Below are positions 1 through 5,882 of a stretch of 6,391 bases of DNA, one piece after another. A program made the translations under genes and the position numbers. Every line of letters begins with the position of its first letter. Position 1 is the stretch's first letter. Under the pieces are notes generated by a model. The model saw only the letters and a list, made by a program, of their open reading frames with translations. It was not told the DNA's origin and did no database searches. The stretch comes from an uncultured Erysipelotrichaceae bacterium (GTDB lineage Bacteria > Bacillota_I > Bacilli_A > Erysipelotrichales > Coprobacillaceae), in the NCBI GenBank assembly GCA_947573745.1, contig CANPGX010000061.1, positions 1 to 6,391 on the forward strand, read 5' to 3'.

Positions 1-804
1 AGCACCTGGAGCTAGTAATTTACGAGGATCAAATCCTTTACCTTCTAAATCTTTTCCAGCTTCAATGTATTGACGTGTTGCTTCTTGGAAATATAATTGA
101 CATTCTGTATTGACATTGATCTTAGAAACGCCTAAGCTAATCGCTTTTTTGATCATGTCTTCAGGAATACCCGTACCACCATGTAATACTAATGGTTTTT
201 CACCAATTTCTGCTTGAATGGCAGCCAAAGCATCAAAATCAAGACCTTTCCAATTAGCTGGATATTTACCATGAATATTACCAATACCAGCAGCTAACAT
301 CGTTACACCTAAATCTGCAATCATCTTACATTCTTTAGGATCTGCAACTTCCCCAGCGCCTACAACGCCATCTTCTTCTCCACCGATAGATCCAACTTCA
401 CATTCAATAGATAAACCTAATGCTTCACATTTGGCAATGATTTCTTTAGATTTCTCAATATTTTCTTCAATTGGATAATGTGATCCATCAAACATGATAG
501 ATGAGAAACCAGCATCAATTGCTTTTTTAGCCCCTTCATAGCTACCATGATCTAAGTGTAAAGCCACAGGTACAGTAATCTTTAATTCTTCTACCATAGC
601 TTTAACCATGGCTGATACTGTTTTATATCCTGTCATATATTTTGCTGCACCTTCAGATACTCCTAAAATGACAGGTGAATTTAATTCTTGTGCAGTTAAT
701 AAAATAGATTTTGTCCATTCAAGATTATTAATATTGAATTGACCTACTGCATAATGTTCTCTTCTTGCTTTTTCAAGCATATCTTTAGCTGATACTAAAC
801 CCAT
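1..804 (-). CDS. fba: Class II fructose-bisphosphate aldolase (3' end cut off by window edge)
   Basis: Zinc-dependent aldolase of glycolysis and gluconeogenesis, cytoplasmic, interconverting fructose 1,6-bisphosphate with dihydroxyacetone phosphate and glyceraldehyde 3-phosphate. I translated 268 codons. Visible class II features are GQFNINN (residues 21-27), the LHLDHG motif with catalytic Asp85 and zinc ligand His86, the acidic EVGSIGGEED segment (136-145), the GNIHGKY loop with His178, LVLHGGTG with His208, and KINVNTE near 228-234. The family is usually about 285-290 residues, so roughly 20 C-terminal residues lie outside the window. The start ATG (804-802) is supported by AGGAG at 817-813, 8 nt upstream. 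Codon use is narrow (GGT, GCT, TTA, GAA), as expected for a highly expressed gene. Tagatose-bisphosphate aldolase (GatY/KbaY) and other family members are possible alternatives; fructose-bisphosphate aldolase is the best call. Confidence 0.93.
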   Translation of the reverse strand, partial: MGLVSAKDMLEKARREHYAVGQFNINNLEWTKSILLTAQELNSPVILGVSEGAAKYMTGYKTVSAMVKAMVEELKITVPVALHLDHGSYEGAKKAIDAGFSSIMFDGSHYPIEENIEKSKEIIAKCEALGLSIECEVGSIGGEEDGVVGAGEVADPKECKMIADLGVTMLAAGIGNIHGKYPANWKGLDFDALAAIQAEIGEKPLVLHGGTGIPEDMIKKAISLGVSKINVNTECQLYFQEATRQYIEAGKDLEGKGFDPRKLLAPGA

Positions 805-838
805 TTTCAAATCTCCTTTTCATTTATTGTCCACTATT

Positions 839-867
839 ATTTTAAACCATTTTCCATTGTTTTTCCA
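839..867 (-). promoter_or_regulatory. Candidate promoter for fba
   Basis: On the minus strand a -35-like TGGAAA (867-862, 4 of 6 matches) is followed by a 17-bp spacer and TAAAAT (844-839, 5 of 6 matches). Transcription would start near 832, giving a leader of about 28 nt before the fba ATG, with the ribosome binding site inside it. No terminator is visible between the upstream patB-type gene and fba, so readthrough from patB could also contribute. Confidence 0.4.
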
Positions 868-882
868 TACGTTTTACATTTT

Positions 883-2043
883 TTATCTTTCTTTGATGGA
901 CTTTTCAATGCGACGCAAACCTTCTTCAACATTTTTTCTTGGTGTTGCAAGATTCATACGCATAAAGCCATGACCTTGACTACCAAAAGTAATCCCTGAA
1001 TTCATCTTTACCTTTGCATCATTTAAGAAAAAGGCTTCTAATGCTTCATCTTCCATATTTAAATAACCAAAATCCAACCAAGCCAAATAAGTGCCTTCCA
1101 AAGGTACCATTTTGACTTCAGGAAGATGCTCTTGTAAGAAATTTCTCACACAGTTTGCATTTTCTTCAATATAAGCACAGAGTTCATCAACATATTGATC
1201 TCCATGGCGATAAGCTGCCTCACAAGAAATAAGACCAAACGCATTGACACTGCCCATACCTGTACGTCCTTTAAAAGCAGTGAACGACGCTCTCATTTCA
1301 GGATGCGCAATCAAAATATTAGATGCTGCCAAACCAGCTAAATTGAAAGTTTTACTTGGTGCTGTACACACGACTGAAAAATCTTTAAAACTTTCATCCA
1401 CATCATAGAAGCAAATGTGTTCATGTCCTTTCATGATAAAATCTGCATGAATTTCATCTGCAATAACGATCACATGATGTTTTTTACAAATATTTCCTAA
1501 TGTTTTTAACTCTTCTCTTGTCCAAACACGTCCAATTGGATTATGAGGATTACATAAAATAAATAATTTAACTTGTTCTTCAATGATTTTCTTTTCCAAG
1601 GCTTCAAAATCAAATGTATAATGCCCTTGCTCATTCATTTTAACTTCATGAAGCACTAAGCGACGTTGATTATTAACGACAGCACCTTTAAAAGGAAAAT
1701 AAACCGGATCTTGAATCATGATGGCATCACCTTCATGGGTAAAGGTGTTCACCATCGCATTGAGTGCAGGGACAATACCAGGTGTTGTCACGATCCATTC
1801 TTTTTCAATATGCACATGATGACGTCTTTCTTCCCAATCCACAACACTTTGAAGATAATCATCACTGACAATCGTATAACCATAGATGCCTTCTTTAACT
1901 TTCTTTTCTAAAGCTTCTTGAATCTCTGGCAAGACTTTAAAGTCCATATCTGCCACAAACATAGGCAAAGTATCTTCTGGTACTGTATCCCATTTAACAC
2001 AATGCGTATTTTTTCTATTCACTATTTCATCAAAATGATACAT
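883..2043 (-). CDS. patB: MalY/PatB-family PLP-dependent C-S lyase / aminotransferase
   Basis: Complete 386-residue fold-type I pyridoxal-phosphate enzyme, the usual length for the family. Members cleave carbon-sulfur bonds (cystathionine or cysteine conjugates, giving pyruvate, ammonia and a thiol) and some keep aminotransferase activity; they act in the cytoplasm. Visible features: the N-terminal PMFVADMDF motif (27-35) typical of MalY/PatB, YGYT (54-57), a cofactor-stacking Tyr in DPVYFPF (Tyr115), CNPHNPIGR (164-172) with Asn168, ADEIHADF (195-202) with Asp196, the Schiff-base lysine in SKTFNLAGL (Lys231), and the carboxylate-binding Arg in MRMNLATPR (Arg362). The start is supported by GGAGG at 2055-2051, 7 nt upstream of the ATG. 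It has its own promoter and is separated from the upstream kinase operon by a terminator. The symbol follows family resemblance; substrate (cystathionine or another cysteine S-conjugate) cannot be decided from sequence. Confidence 0.88.
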   Translation of the reverse strand: MYHFDEIVNRKNTHCVKWDTVPEDTLPMFVADMDFKVLPEIQEALEKKVKEGIYGYTIVSDDYLQSVVDWEERRHHVHIEKEWIVTTPGIVPALNAMVNTFTHEGDAIMIQDPVYFPFKGAVVNNQRRLVLHEVKMNEQGHYTFDFEALEKKIIEEQVKLFILCNPHNPIGRVWTREELKTLGNICKKHHVIVIADEIHADFIMKGHEHICFYDVDESFKDFSVVCTAPSKTFNLAGLAASNILIAHPEMRASFTAFKGRTGMGSVNAFGLISCEAAYRHGDQYVDELCAYIEENANCVRNFLQEHLPEVKMVPLEGTYLAWLDFGYLNMEDEALEAFFLNDAKVKMNSGITFGSQGHGFMRMNLATPRKNVEEGLRRIEKSIKER

Positions 2044-2073
2044 AATTCACCCTCCATTTTCTTTGTTAGTTTT

Positions 2074-2102
2074 ATCTTAAACTCGTTTTATAGGATAGTC
2101 AA
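2074..2102 (-). promoter_or_regulatory. Sigma-A-type promoter for the patB-like gene
   Basis: On the minus strand TTGACT (2102-2097, 5 of 6 matches to the -35 consensus) is separated by exactly 17 bp from TAAGAT (2079-2074, 4 of 6 matches to the -10). The predicted start of transcription near 2067 gives a leader of about 24 nt carrying the GGAGG site. It lies just downstream of the terminator of the kinase operon, so the lyase gene starts its own transcript. Confidence 0.6.
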
Positions 2103-2142
2103 TCTTCTTTTGAATATCACCTACACCATTTATTCTTTAACT

Positions 2143-2173
2143 AAAAAAACAGTCCTATTTTTCTAGACTGTTT
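2143..2173 (-). terminator. Intrinsic terminator of the membrane protein-regulator-kinase operon
   Basis: On the minus strand AAACAGTC (2173-2166) pairs perfectly with GACTGTTT (2154-2147) around an 11-nt loop, and the descending arm runs into an unbroken T tract (2149-2143). The upstream arm lies inside the last codons of the kinase gene, and its TAG stop (2165-2163) sits in the loop. The stem is short and mostly A/T with three G-C pairs, so it may be of moderate strength. Confidence 0.7.
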
Positions 2174-4193
2174 CTTTATTAAATAGAATTGAGATCTTAA
2201 ATAAATCTCCATCAATAGTAATCTGACACTTCCCTTTTTGTACTTCTGTAAAGCTTTTAACGATAGCTAGACCTAATCCACTTCCCTGTCCACTACGTGC
2301 TTGATCCCCTCTGACAAAACGATGCATAATTTCTTCTTGATCAAAATGCATTTCTTCTTTAGAAATATTTTTAAACTCTAAACATACATGTTGGCCATCA
2401 TCTTTCATATCGACATAAACACGAGTATTTTCTAAAGCATACTTAGAAATATTAATAAAAATATTCTCAAATATACGATAAGTCTTTAAACTATCTAATG
2501 GATAAATATGCTTTTCCTTAGATATATTAAACCTTACATCTAACCCTTTTTCTTCTAAAGCATCTTGGCACTCATAATAAGTCTGCAAAATAAGACTTCC
2601 TAAATCCACATCTACAATATCTAAAGATACATCTCCACTATTGACTTTACTAACTTCAAAGAGATCTTCAATCAATTTCTTTAAACGTAATGTATTTCTT
2701 TCTAAAACTTCAATATAAGATTGACGCGTTTGTTCATCGAGTTGCGGATCCTTTAATAAGTCAACATAACTAATCAATGAAGTTAAAGGCGTCTTAAGAT
2801 CATGAGATACATGGCTAATTAGTTCAGTCTTTGTCTTCTGTGACTTGACTTCCTCATTGACTGCTTTTTCAAAGCCATCCCTTAAATGGGCCAACTCCTC
2901 TTTGATAGGATTAAAGAAACCGAGATCTTCTTCTAGATCCATATCAAAATTTCCTTGCGATAATGCATGAATCGTATGACGTAAAATTTGGTAATCTATT
3001 TGAAATTGTAGTGTTTTTTTCCTTAAGAAAATGAATAGACAGATGGCATAAATCACACATAGGATCCAGCCAAAAACAAAGAATGAGCAGAAGATCATCA
3101 TGATGGCCATATTTCCTAGTACAAAATAAACCAATAGACGATGTCCTTGATTTTGTAGATCTAAATGTAAGAAATATTCAAAATTATCCTTTATTTTAAT
3201 CGCTATCTTTCCCAATAATGTATTCTTTTTAATATAAGCGACAAATCCCATCTTGAATACATATTTAACGAGAAAAGCACCAAAAGAAATAAGATAAAAA
3301 TAAATAAACCATAAACTGATATTGATAATGCTCATAGTCCAAGGACCATTTAATCGCAATTTCTCTACTTCTCTGACAAACTCTCCACTCACGCTGGCCG
3401 TTCCTAAAAACATGATCATGGTCACTGTAAAGACTAGCATCCCCATCCATAAAAAGGCATTACATTCAAAGAGTTTATCTTTAAAGCTACGATAAGGTTC
3501 TGCTTCTGTTTCTAGCTGAATGGACACGCTCCAAGTATAGATAACCACAAGAATAGCTCCAAAGATTAACATCAGTGAAAAATAGCCCATAGACATATCA
3601 TTATAATTCAAATGATACGTAAAATAAGATAATTGATCTTGTTCAATCGCAAAAATAAAACGACAATTTTTTAAAGAAAAAGTATTTTGATGATCAAAAT
3701 AAGTACCTTCTTCTCTTGTAAAAAGGTTTTCTAGTTTCTTTTCATAATAATGTTGATTACCATAACGTGAACTAAAAATGGAAGCATGCCCTTGGTCATT
3801 ATAATCAATTTCTATCGCCGTAAAATAGCGTTCATCCTCTAACAAATCTTTGATTTGAAGATCTGTCTTTTCAAAATTTGTCATCACTTCACCCGTTTGT
3901 GTATTAAGGCCATAATATTTCATGGGTGTTTCTTTTAAAGTATAATTATAGTTCCATAAGGCCTCTTGATACTGGGCAACTGCTTCTTCTTCAACAACAT
4001 TTTCAACACCCACATCATTGGCTAAAGCAACCATAGACTGTTGATAAATAGACATCATGTCATATTGAAATGAGGATTCGTCTGCAATATCCATCATGCT
4101 TTTTTTTATTTCATCATAATGGCGATAAAACAACATCGATCCACTAAGAAATAACAGTATTGTTGCTACGATAAAAAGATTTTTTTTCTTCAT
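2163..4193 (-). CDS. Polytopic sensor histidine kinase of a two-component system
   Basis: Membrane histidine kinase, 676 residues from the chosen start. Order of parts: transmembrane helix (about 5-22), a probably extracytoplasmic loop of about 180 residues (23-201), then about five hydrophobic helices (202-224, 246-266, 288-312, 353-371, 373-391), a HAMP-like linker ending in ALSQGNFDMD, the dimerisation/phosphoacceptor domain with SHVSHDLKTPLTS (phosphorylated His464), and an ATP-binding domain with N box ENIFINISKYA (Asn577, Asn581), RFVRGD (625-630) and the glycine box GSGLGLAI (637-644). The usual DxGxG G1 box is replaced by LEFKNIS (605-611). An ATG at 4211 in the same frame would add six residues and overlap the regulator gene, but AGAAGG lies 7 nt before the ATG at 4193, which I prefer. 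It follows the response regulator gene and should phosphorylate its product. The input signal is unknown; the large membrane sensor part suggests an envelope or membrane cue. Confidence 0.92.
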   Translation of the reverse strand: MKKKNLFIVATILLFLSGSMLFYRHYDEIKKSMMDIADESSFQYDMMSIYQQSMVALANDVGVENVVEEEAVAQYQEALWNYNYTLKETPMKYYGLNTQTGEVMTNFEKTDLQIKDLLEDERYFTAIEIDYNDQGHASIFSSRYGNQHYYEKKLENLFTREEGTYFDHQNTFSLKNCRFIFAIEQDQLSYFTYHLNYNDMSMGYFSLMLIFGAILVVIYTWSVSIQLETEAEPYRSFKDKLFECNAFLWMGMLVFTVTMIMFLGTASVSGEFVREVEKLRLNGPWTMSIINISLWFIYFYLISFGAFLVKYVFKMGFVAYIKKNTLLGKIAIKIKDNFEYFLHLDLQNQGHRLLVYFVLGNMAIMMIFCSFFVFGWILCVIYAICLFIFLRKKTLQFQIDYQILRHTIHALSQGNFDMDLEEDLGFFNPIKEELAHLRDGFEKAVNEEVKSQKTKTELISHVSHDLKTPLTSLISYVDLLKDPQLDEQTRQSYIEVLERNTLRLKKLIEDLFEVSKVNSGDVSLDIVDVDLGSLILQTYYECQDALEEKGLDVRFNISKEKHIYPLDSLKTYRIFENIFINISKYALENTRVYVDMKDDGQHVCLEFKNISKEEMHFDQEEIMHRFVRGDQARSGQGSGLGLAIVKSFTEVQKGKCQITIDGDLFKISILFNKETV

Positions 4194-4197
4194 TTTT

Positions 4198-4902
4198 TTA
4201 CCTTCTTTCATACTTTTCTATTTTATATCCCACTCCCCAAACTACTTTTAAATACTGTGGATTTTTAGGATCGATTTCAATCTTTTCCCTTAAATTACGA
4301 ATATGCACCATCACTGTTTCATTATTGATAGCATCTTCTTTCCAAACTTTTTCATAAATTTCATCAACTGAAAAAACTTTTCCAGGATAAGACATGAGTA
4401 ATTCTAAAATCGCAAACTCTTTGGGGGTCACCTTCACACTATGATGGCCAACATGAACTTCTCTTGTATCTAGATTTAACTCTAGCTCTCCCACACAATA
4501 GACATGTTCATGTTGGCGATCGACTAAATGAAGGAATCTTTCATAACGTCTTAATTGACTAGCCACTCTGGCTAGTAACTCCATGGGAACAAATGGTTTT
4601 GTGATATAATCATCTGCGCCAATATTCAAACCTGTAATTTTATCAATATCTTCAGATTTCGCACTTAATATCATAACAGGAAAATCATAACGTTCTCTTA
4701 TTTTCATTGTTAATGTTATTCCATCCATCACCGGCATCATGATATCGATAATCGCTAAATGAATCGTTTCTTTTTCCAAAATAGATAGACCTACTTGTCC
4801 ATTCTCAGCTAAAAACACTTGATAGCCTTGATTTTTTAAATAAATCGCAATAGCCTCACGAATTTCTTTTTCATCTTCTACAACTAAAATATGTTTTCCC
4901 AT
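4198..4902 (-). CDS. OmpR/PhoB-class response regulator
   Basis: Cytoplasmic DNA-binding regulator of 234 residues, the normal length for the class. The N-terminal receiver domain (about 3-118) has the acidic pocket VVEDEKE (Glu9, Asp10), the phosphorylation site in IIDIMMP (Asp53), Ser80 in the ILSAKSE switch region, and Lys102 in YITKPF. The C-terminal winged-helix domain (about 133-232) shows VTPKEFAILELL, the recognition-helix region NNETVMVHIRNLREKI and the terminal hairpin VVWGVGYKIE. The start is supported by GAGG at 4913-4910, 7 nt upstream. It lies 73 nt downstream of the TVP38-family gene and immediately upstream of the kinase gene, its likely partner. Tandem 11-bp direct repeats upstream of it and of the membrane-protein gene look like binding sites for this regulator, which implies autoregulation (inference). 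Confidence 0.95.
   Translation of the reverse strand: MGKHILVVEDEKEIREAIAIYLKNQGYQVFLAENGQVGLSILEKETIHLAIIDIMMPVMDGITLTMKIRERYDFPVMILSAKSEDIDKITGLNIGADDYITKPFVPMELLARVASQLRRYERFLHLVDRQHEHVYCVGELELNLDTREVHVGHHSVKVTPKEFAILELLMSYPGKVFSVDEIYEKVWKEDAINNETVMVHIRNLREKIEIDPKNPQYLKVVWGVGYKIEKYERR
4201..4206 (-). promoter_or_regulatory. Ribosome binding site that decides the kinase start
   Basis: On the minus strand AGAAGG (4206-4201) precedes the ATG at 4193 by 7 nt. These bases are also the last two codons of the response regulator gene and are followed directly by its TAA stop (4200-4198). The upstream in-frame ATG at 4211 has only a weak GAAAAG before it. The arrangement suggests that translation of the kinase is coupled to termination on the regulator gene. 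Confidence 0.65.
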
Positions 4903-4925
4903 CTTTATTCCTCTTTTCCTATCTC

Positions 4926-4954
4926 ATTATAATGAATGGTTCTAAAATTTCCTA
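4926..4954 (-). promoter_or_regulatory. Candidate activator-dependent promoter for the regulator and kinase genes
   Basis: On the minus strand a perfect TATAAT (4931-4926) lies 17 bp downstream of TAGGAA (4954-4949), which is a poor -35 hexamer. The predicted transcription start is near 4919, just upstream of the ribosome binding site. A strong -10 with a weak -35 and direct repeats ending 31 bp upstream is the usual look of a promoter that needs an OmpR-class activator. Confidence 0.5.
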
Positions 4955-4962
4955 TGGTAAAA

Positions 4963-4984
4963 TTCTAAAGATTTTCTAAAGATG
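4963..4984 (-). repeat. Tandem 11-bp direct repeat, putative response-regulator operator (copy A)
   Basis: Two plus-strand units of 11 bp, TTCTAAAGATT (4963-4973) and TTCTAAAGATG (4974-4984), differ only in the last base. A further TTCTAAA occurs at 4940-4946, 23 bp from the first unit, inside the promoter spacer. The element overlaps the last codons and the TAG stop (4978-4976) of the TVP38-family gene. Its downstream edge is 31 bp from the TATAAT of the regulator promoter, at about -44. A nearly identical element lies at 5741-5762. The 11-bp period fits binding of two OmpR-class subunits to one face of the helix. Confidence 0.6.
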
Positions 4985-5656
4985 TTGATGTTTTTGAATA
5001 AGTTTCCGATAAAATAATAGGCCACATAAAGATATCAATCCCGTGAATACAAAAATCAGAAAACTCAAACGATAGTCTTTAGCATAGAGTGTATCTCCCC
5101 CTAATGTACTCGTGATAACACTAGGGATGCGAGCAATGGAAGAAATCCATAAGAATGTAGTTAGTTTCATAGATGTCATAGGAATAAAATAAGTCAAGAG
5201 ATCTTTAGGTGTTCCTGGAATAAAGAAAAGAATGAAAACAAGACGTTCAAGATGATCTGTCTCTTTTAAAAAATGAAGTTTTTGAATATCCTGTTCTTTA
5301 AAAAAGTATTGGATCCATCGCTTACCTATCTTTGAAACTGCGATATAAATAAAAACAGACCCTATAGCCGCCCCTAACAGACATAAAAACATACCTTCCC
5401 AAGGTCCATAAATGTACCCCGCACTCACTTCGACAATCTCTCCTGGTAAAAAGACAAAAACCACTTGTAACATCATGATGCCACTTAAAAGGAGTTTTCC
5501 TAAAACACCATAAGATTTTAATCGTTGACATAGAACTTCTGGATCTTTAAATAAATTCATCATGGGTTGATAAAGTAAAAGACATACAAGTCCCATCATG
5601 GCTGTCGATATCAATATGATTTTTATTTCCTTTTGGTATTTCTTTAACCATTCCAT
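4976..5656 (-). CDS. TVP38/TMEM64-type VTT-domain (DedA superfamily) membrane protein
   Basis: Integral membrane protein of 226 residues with about six hydrophobic segments (near 10-29, 53-71, 86-108, 138-158, 163-182, 197-216). Family signatures are FLPGEIVEVSAGYIYG (69-84), the glycine-rich GAAIGS (95-100), FFIPGTPKD (144-152) and the SSIARIPS segment (172-179) with Arg176. The superfamily contains half-helix hairpin membrane proteins; some DedA members recycle undecaprenyl phosphate and eukaryotic relatives are lipid scramblases, so a lipid-moving role is plausible but the substrate is not predictable. The start has a strong GAGGAGGG (5670-5663) 6 nt upstream. It is the first gene of an operon with the response regulator and kinase genes, which suggests that its expression is matched to a membrane or envelope signal (inference). 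Confidence 0.9.
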   Translation of the reverse strand: MEWLKKYQKEIKIILISTAMMGLVCLLLYQPMMNLFKDPEVLCQRLKSYGVLGKLLLSGIMMLQVVFVFLPGEIVEVSAGYIYGPWEGMFLCLLGAAIGSVFIYIAVSKIGKRWIQYFFKEQDIQKLHFLKETDHLERLVFILFFIPGTPKDLLTYFIPMTSMKLTTFLWISSIARIPSVITSTLGGDTLYAKDYRLSFLIFVFTGLISLCGLLFYRKLIQKHQHL

Positions 5657-5704
5657 AGATATCCCTCCTCATTGCTTCTATAGTATAGCTTGTCATCTTA
5701 AAAT

Positions 5705-5710
5705 ATTTTA
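5705..5710 (-). promoter_or_regulatory. Candidate -10 of the operon promoter upstream of the TVP38-family gene
   Basis: On the minus strand TAAAAT (5710-5705, 5 of 6 matches) lies 30 bp from the edge of the direct-repeat element at 5741-5762, almost the same geometry as at the regulator promoter (31 bp). No good -35 is present at the proper spacing. The predicted start near 5698 gives a leader of about 41 nt. A second candidate -10, TATACT (5687-5682), would place the element 22 bp further upstream, which is two 11-bp turns; I cannot choose with certainty. Confidence 0.4.
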
Positions 5711-5729
5711 TCTGAGAACATAAAGGAAT

Positions 5730-5762
5730 TTTTAAATACTTTCTTAAGAATTTCTAAAGATG
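5730..5762 (-). repeat. Three-unit 11-bp direct repeat, putative response-regulator operator (copy B)
   Basis: Plus-strand units are TTTTAAATACT (5730-5740, degenerate), TTCTTAAGAAT (5741-5751) and TTCTAAAGATG (5752-5762), in exact 11-bp register. The last two units match the element at 4963-4984 in 20 of 22 positions. It lies between the divergent TVP38-family and amidohydrolase genes. Its orientation and distance to the -10 candidate on the minus strand repeat what is seen at the regulator promoter, so the operon is the likelier target; control of the divergent gene is possible. Confidence 0.55.
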
Positions 5763-5852
5763 TCGTATTTTATTACCCGGGAAATCTTTTTGTCGATATT
5801 TTGACGATGGTTTTATTTTTCACAAGCTAAGATAGCGATGAAGCAACATATT

Positions 5853-5861
5853 TGATATAAT
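5853..5861 (+). promoter_or_regulatory. Candidate extended -10 promoter for the amidohydrolase gene
   Basis: TGATATAAT is a perfect extended -10 (TGnTATAAT), which can work without a -35; none is well placed here. The predicted start near 5868 would fall at the edge of the ribosome binding site AAAAGGAG (5866-5873), leaving a leader of only about 15 nt. A TTGACG at 5801-5806 lacks a -10 at normal spacing (TAAGAT follows after 21 bp), so the true start could lie further upstream. Confidence 0.4.
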
Positions 5862-5882
5862 AAGGAAAAGGAGTTGAACAAT

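Noticed and set aside
1666..2166. Plus-strand open frames of about 80 codons opposite the patB-like gene and its upstream region
   Set aside because: They lie antisense to a fully conserved enzyme gene, have no ribosome binding site, and give low-complexity, unrecognisable proteins.
1900..2640. Single TTCTAAAG-like octamers within coding regions as extra operator copies
   Set aside because: They encode common Glu/Leu/Ala codon pairs, occur singly without the 11-bp partner, and are not near promoters.
3265..3450. Minus-strand open frame of 61 codons inside the kinase gene
   Set aside because: It is another reading frame of the membrane-helix region of the kinase and its product looks like no known protein.
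4098..4199. Runs of seven to eight A residues in the first codons of the kinase gene, as possible slippage or phase-variation tracts
   Set aside because: The runs encode Lys codons, the frame is intact, and such tracts are common in AT-rich genomes. There is no sign of an alternative product.
5322..5531. Minus-strand open frame of 69 codons inside the TVP38-family gene
   Set aside because: It is an alternative frame of a gene whose own frame carries the family motifs and a strong ribosome site.
5801..5833. TTGACG with TAAGAT as a standard promoter for the amidohydrolase gene
   Set aside because: The spacer is 21 bp, well outside the 16-18 bp range. The extended -10 at 5853-5861 is a better candidate.
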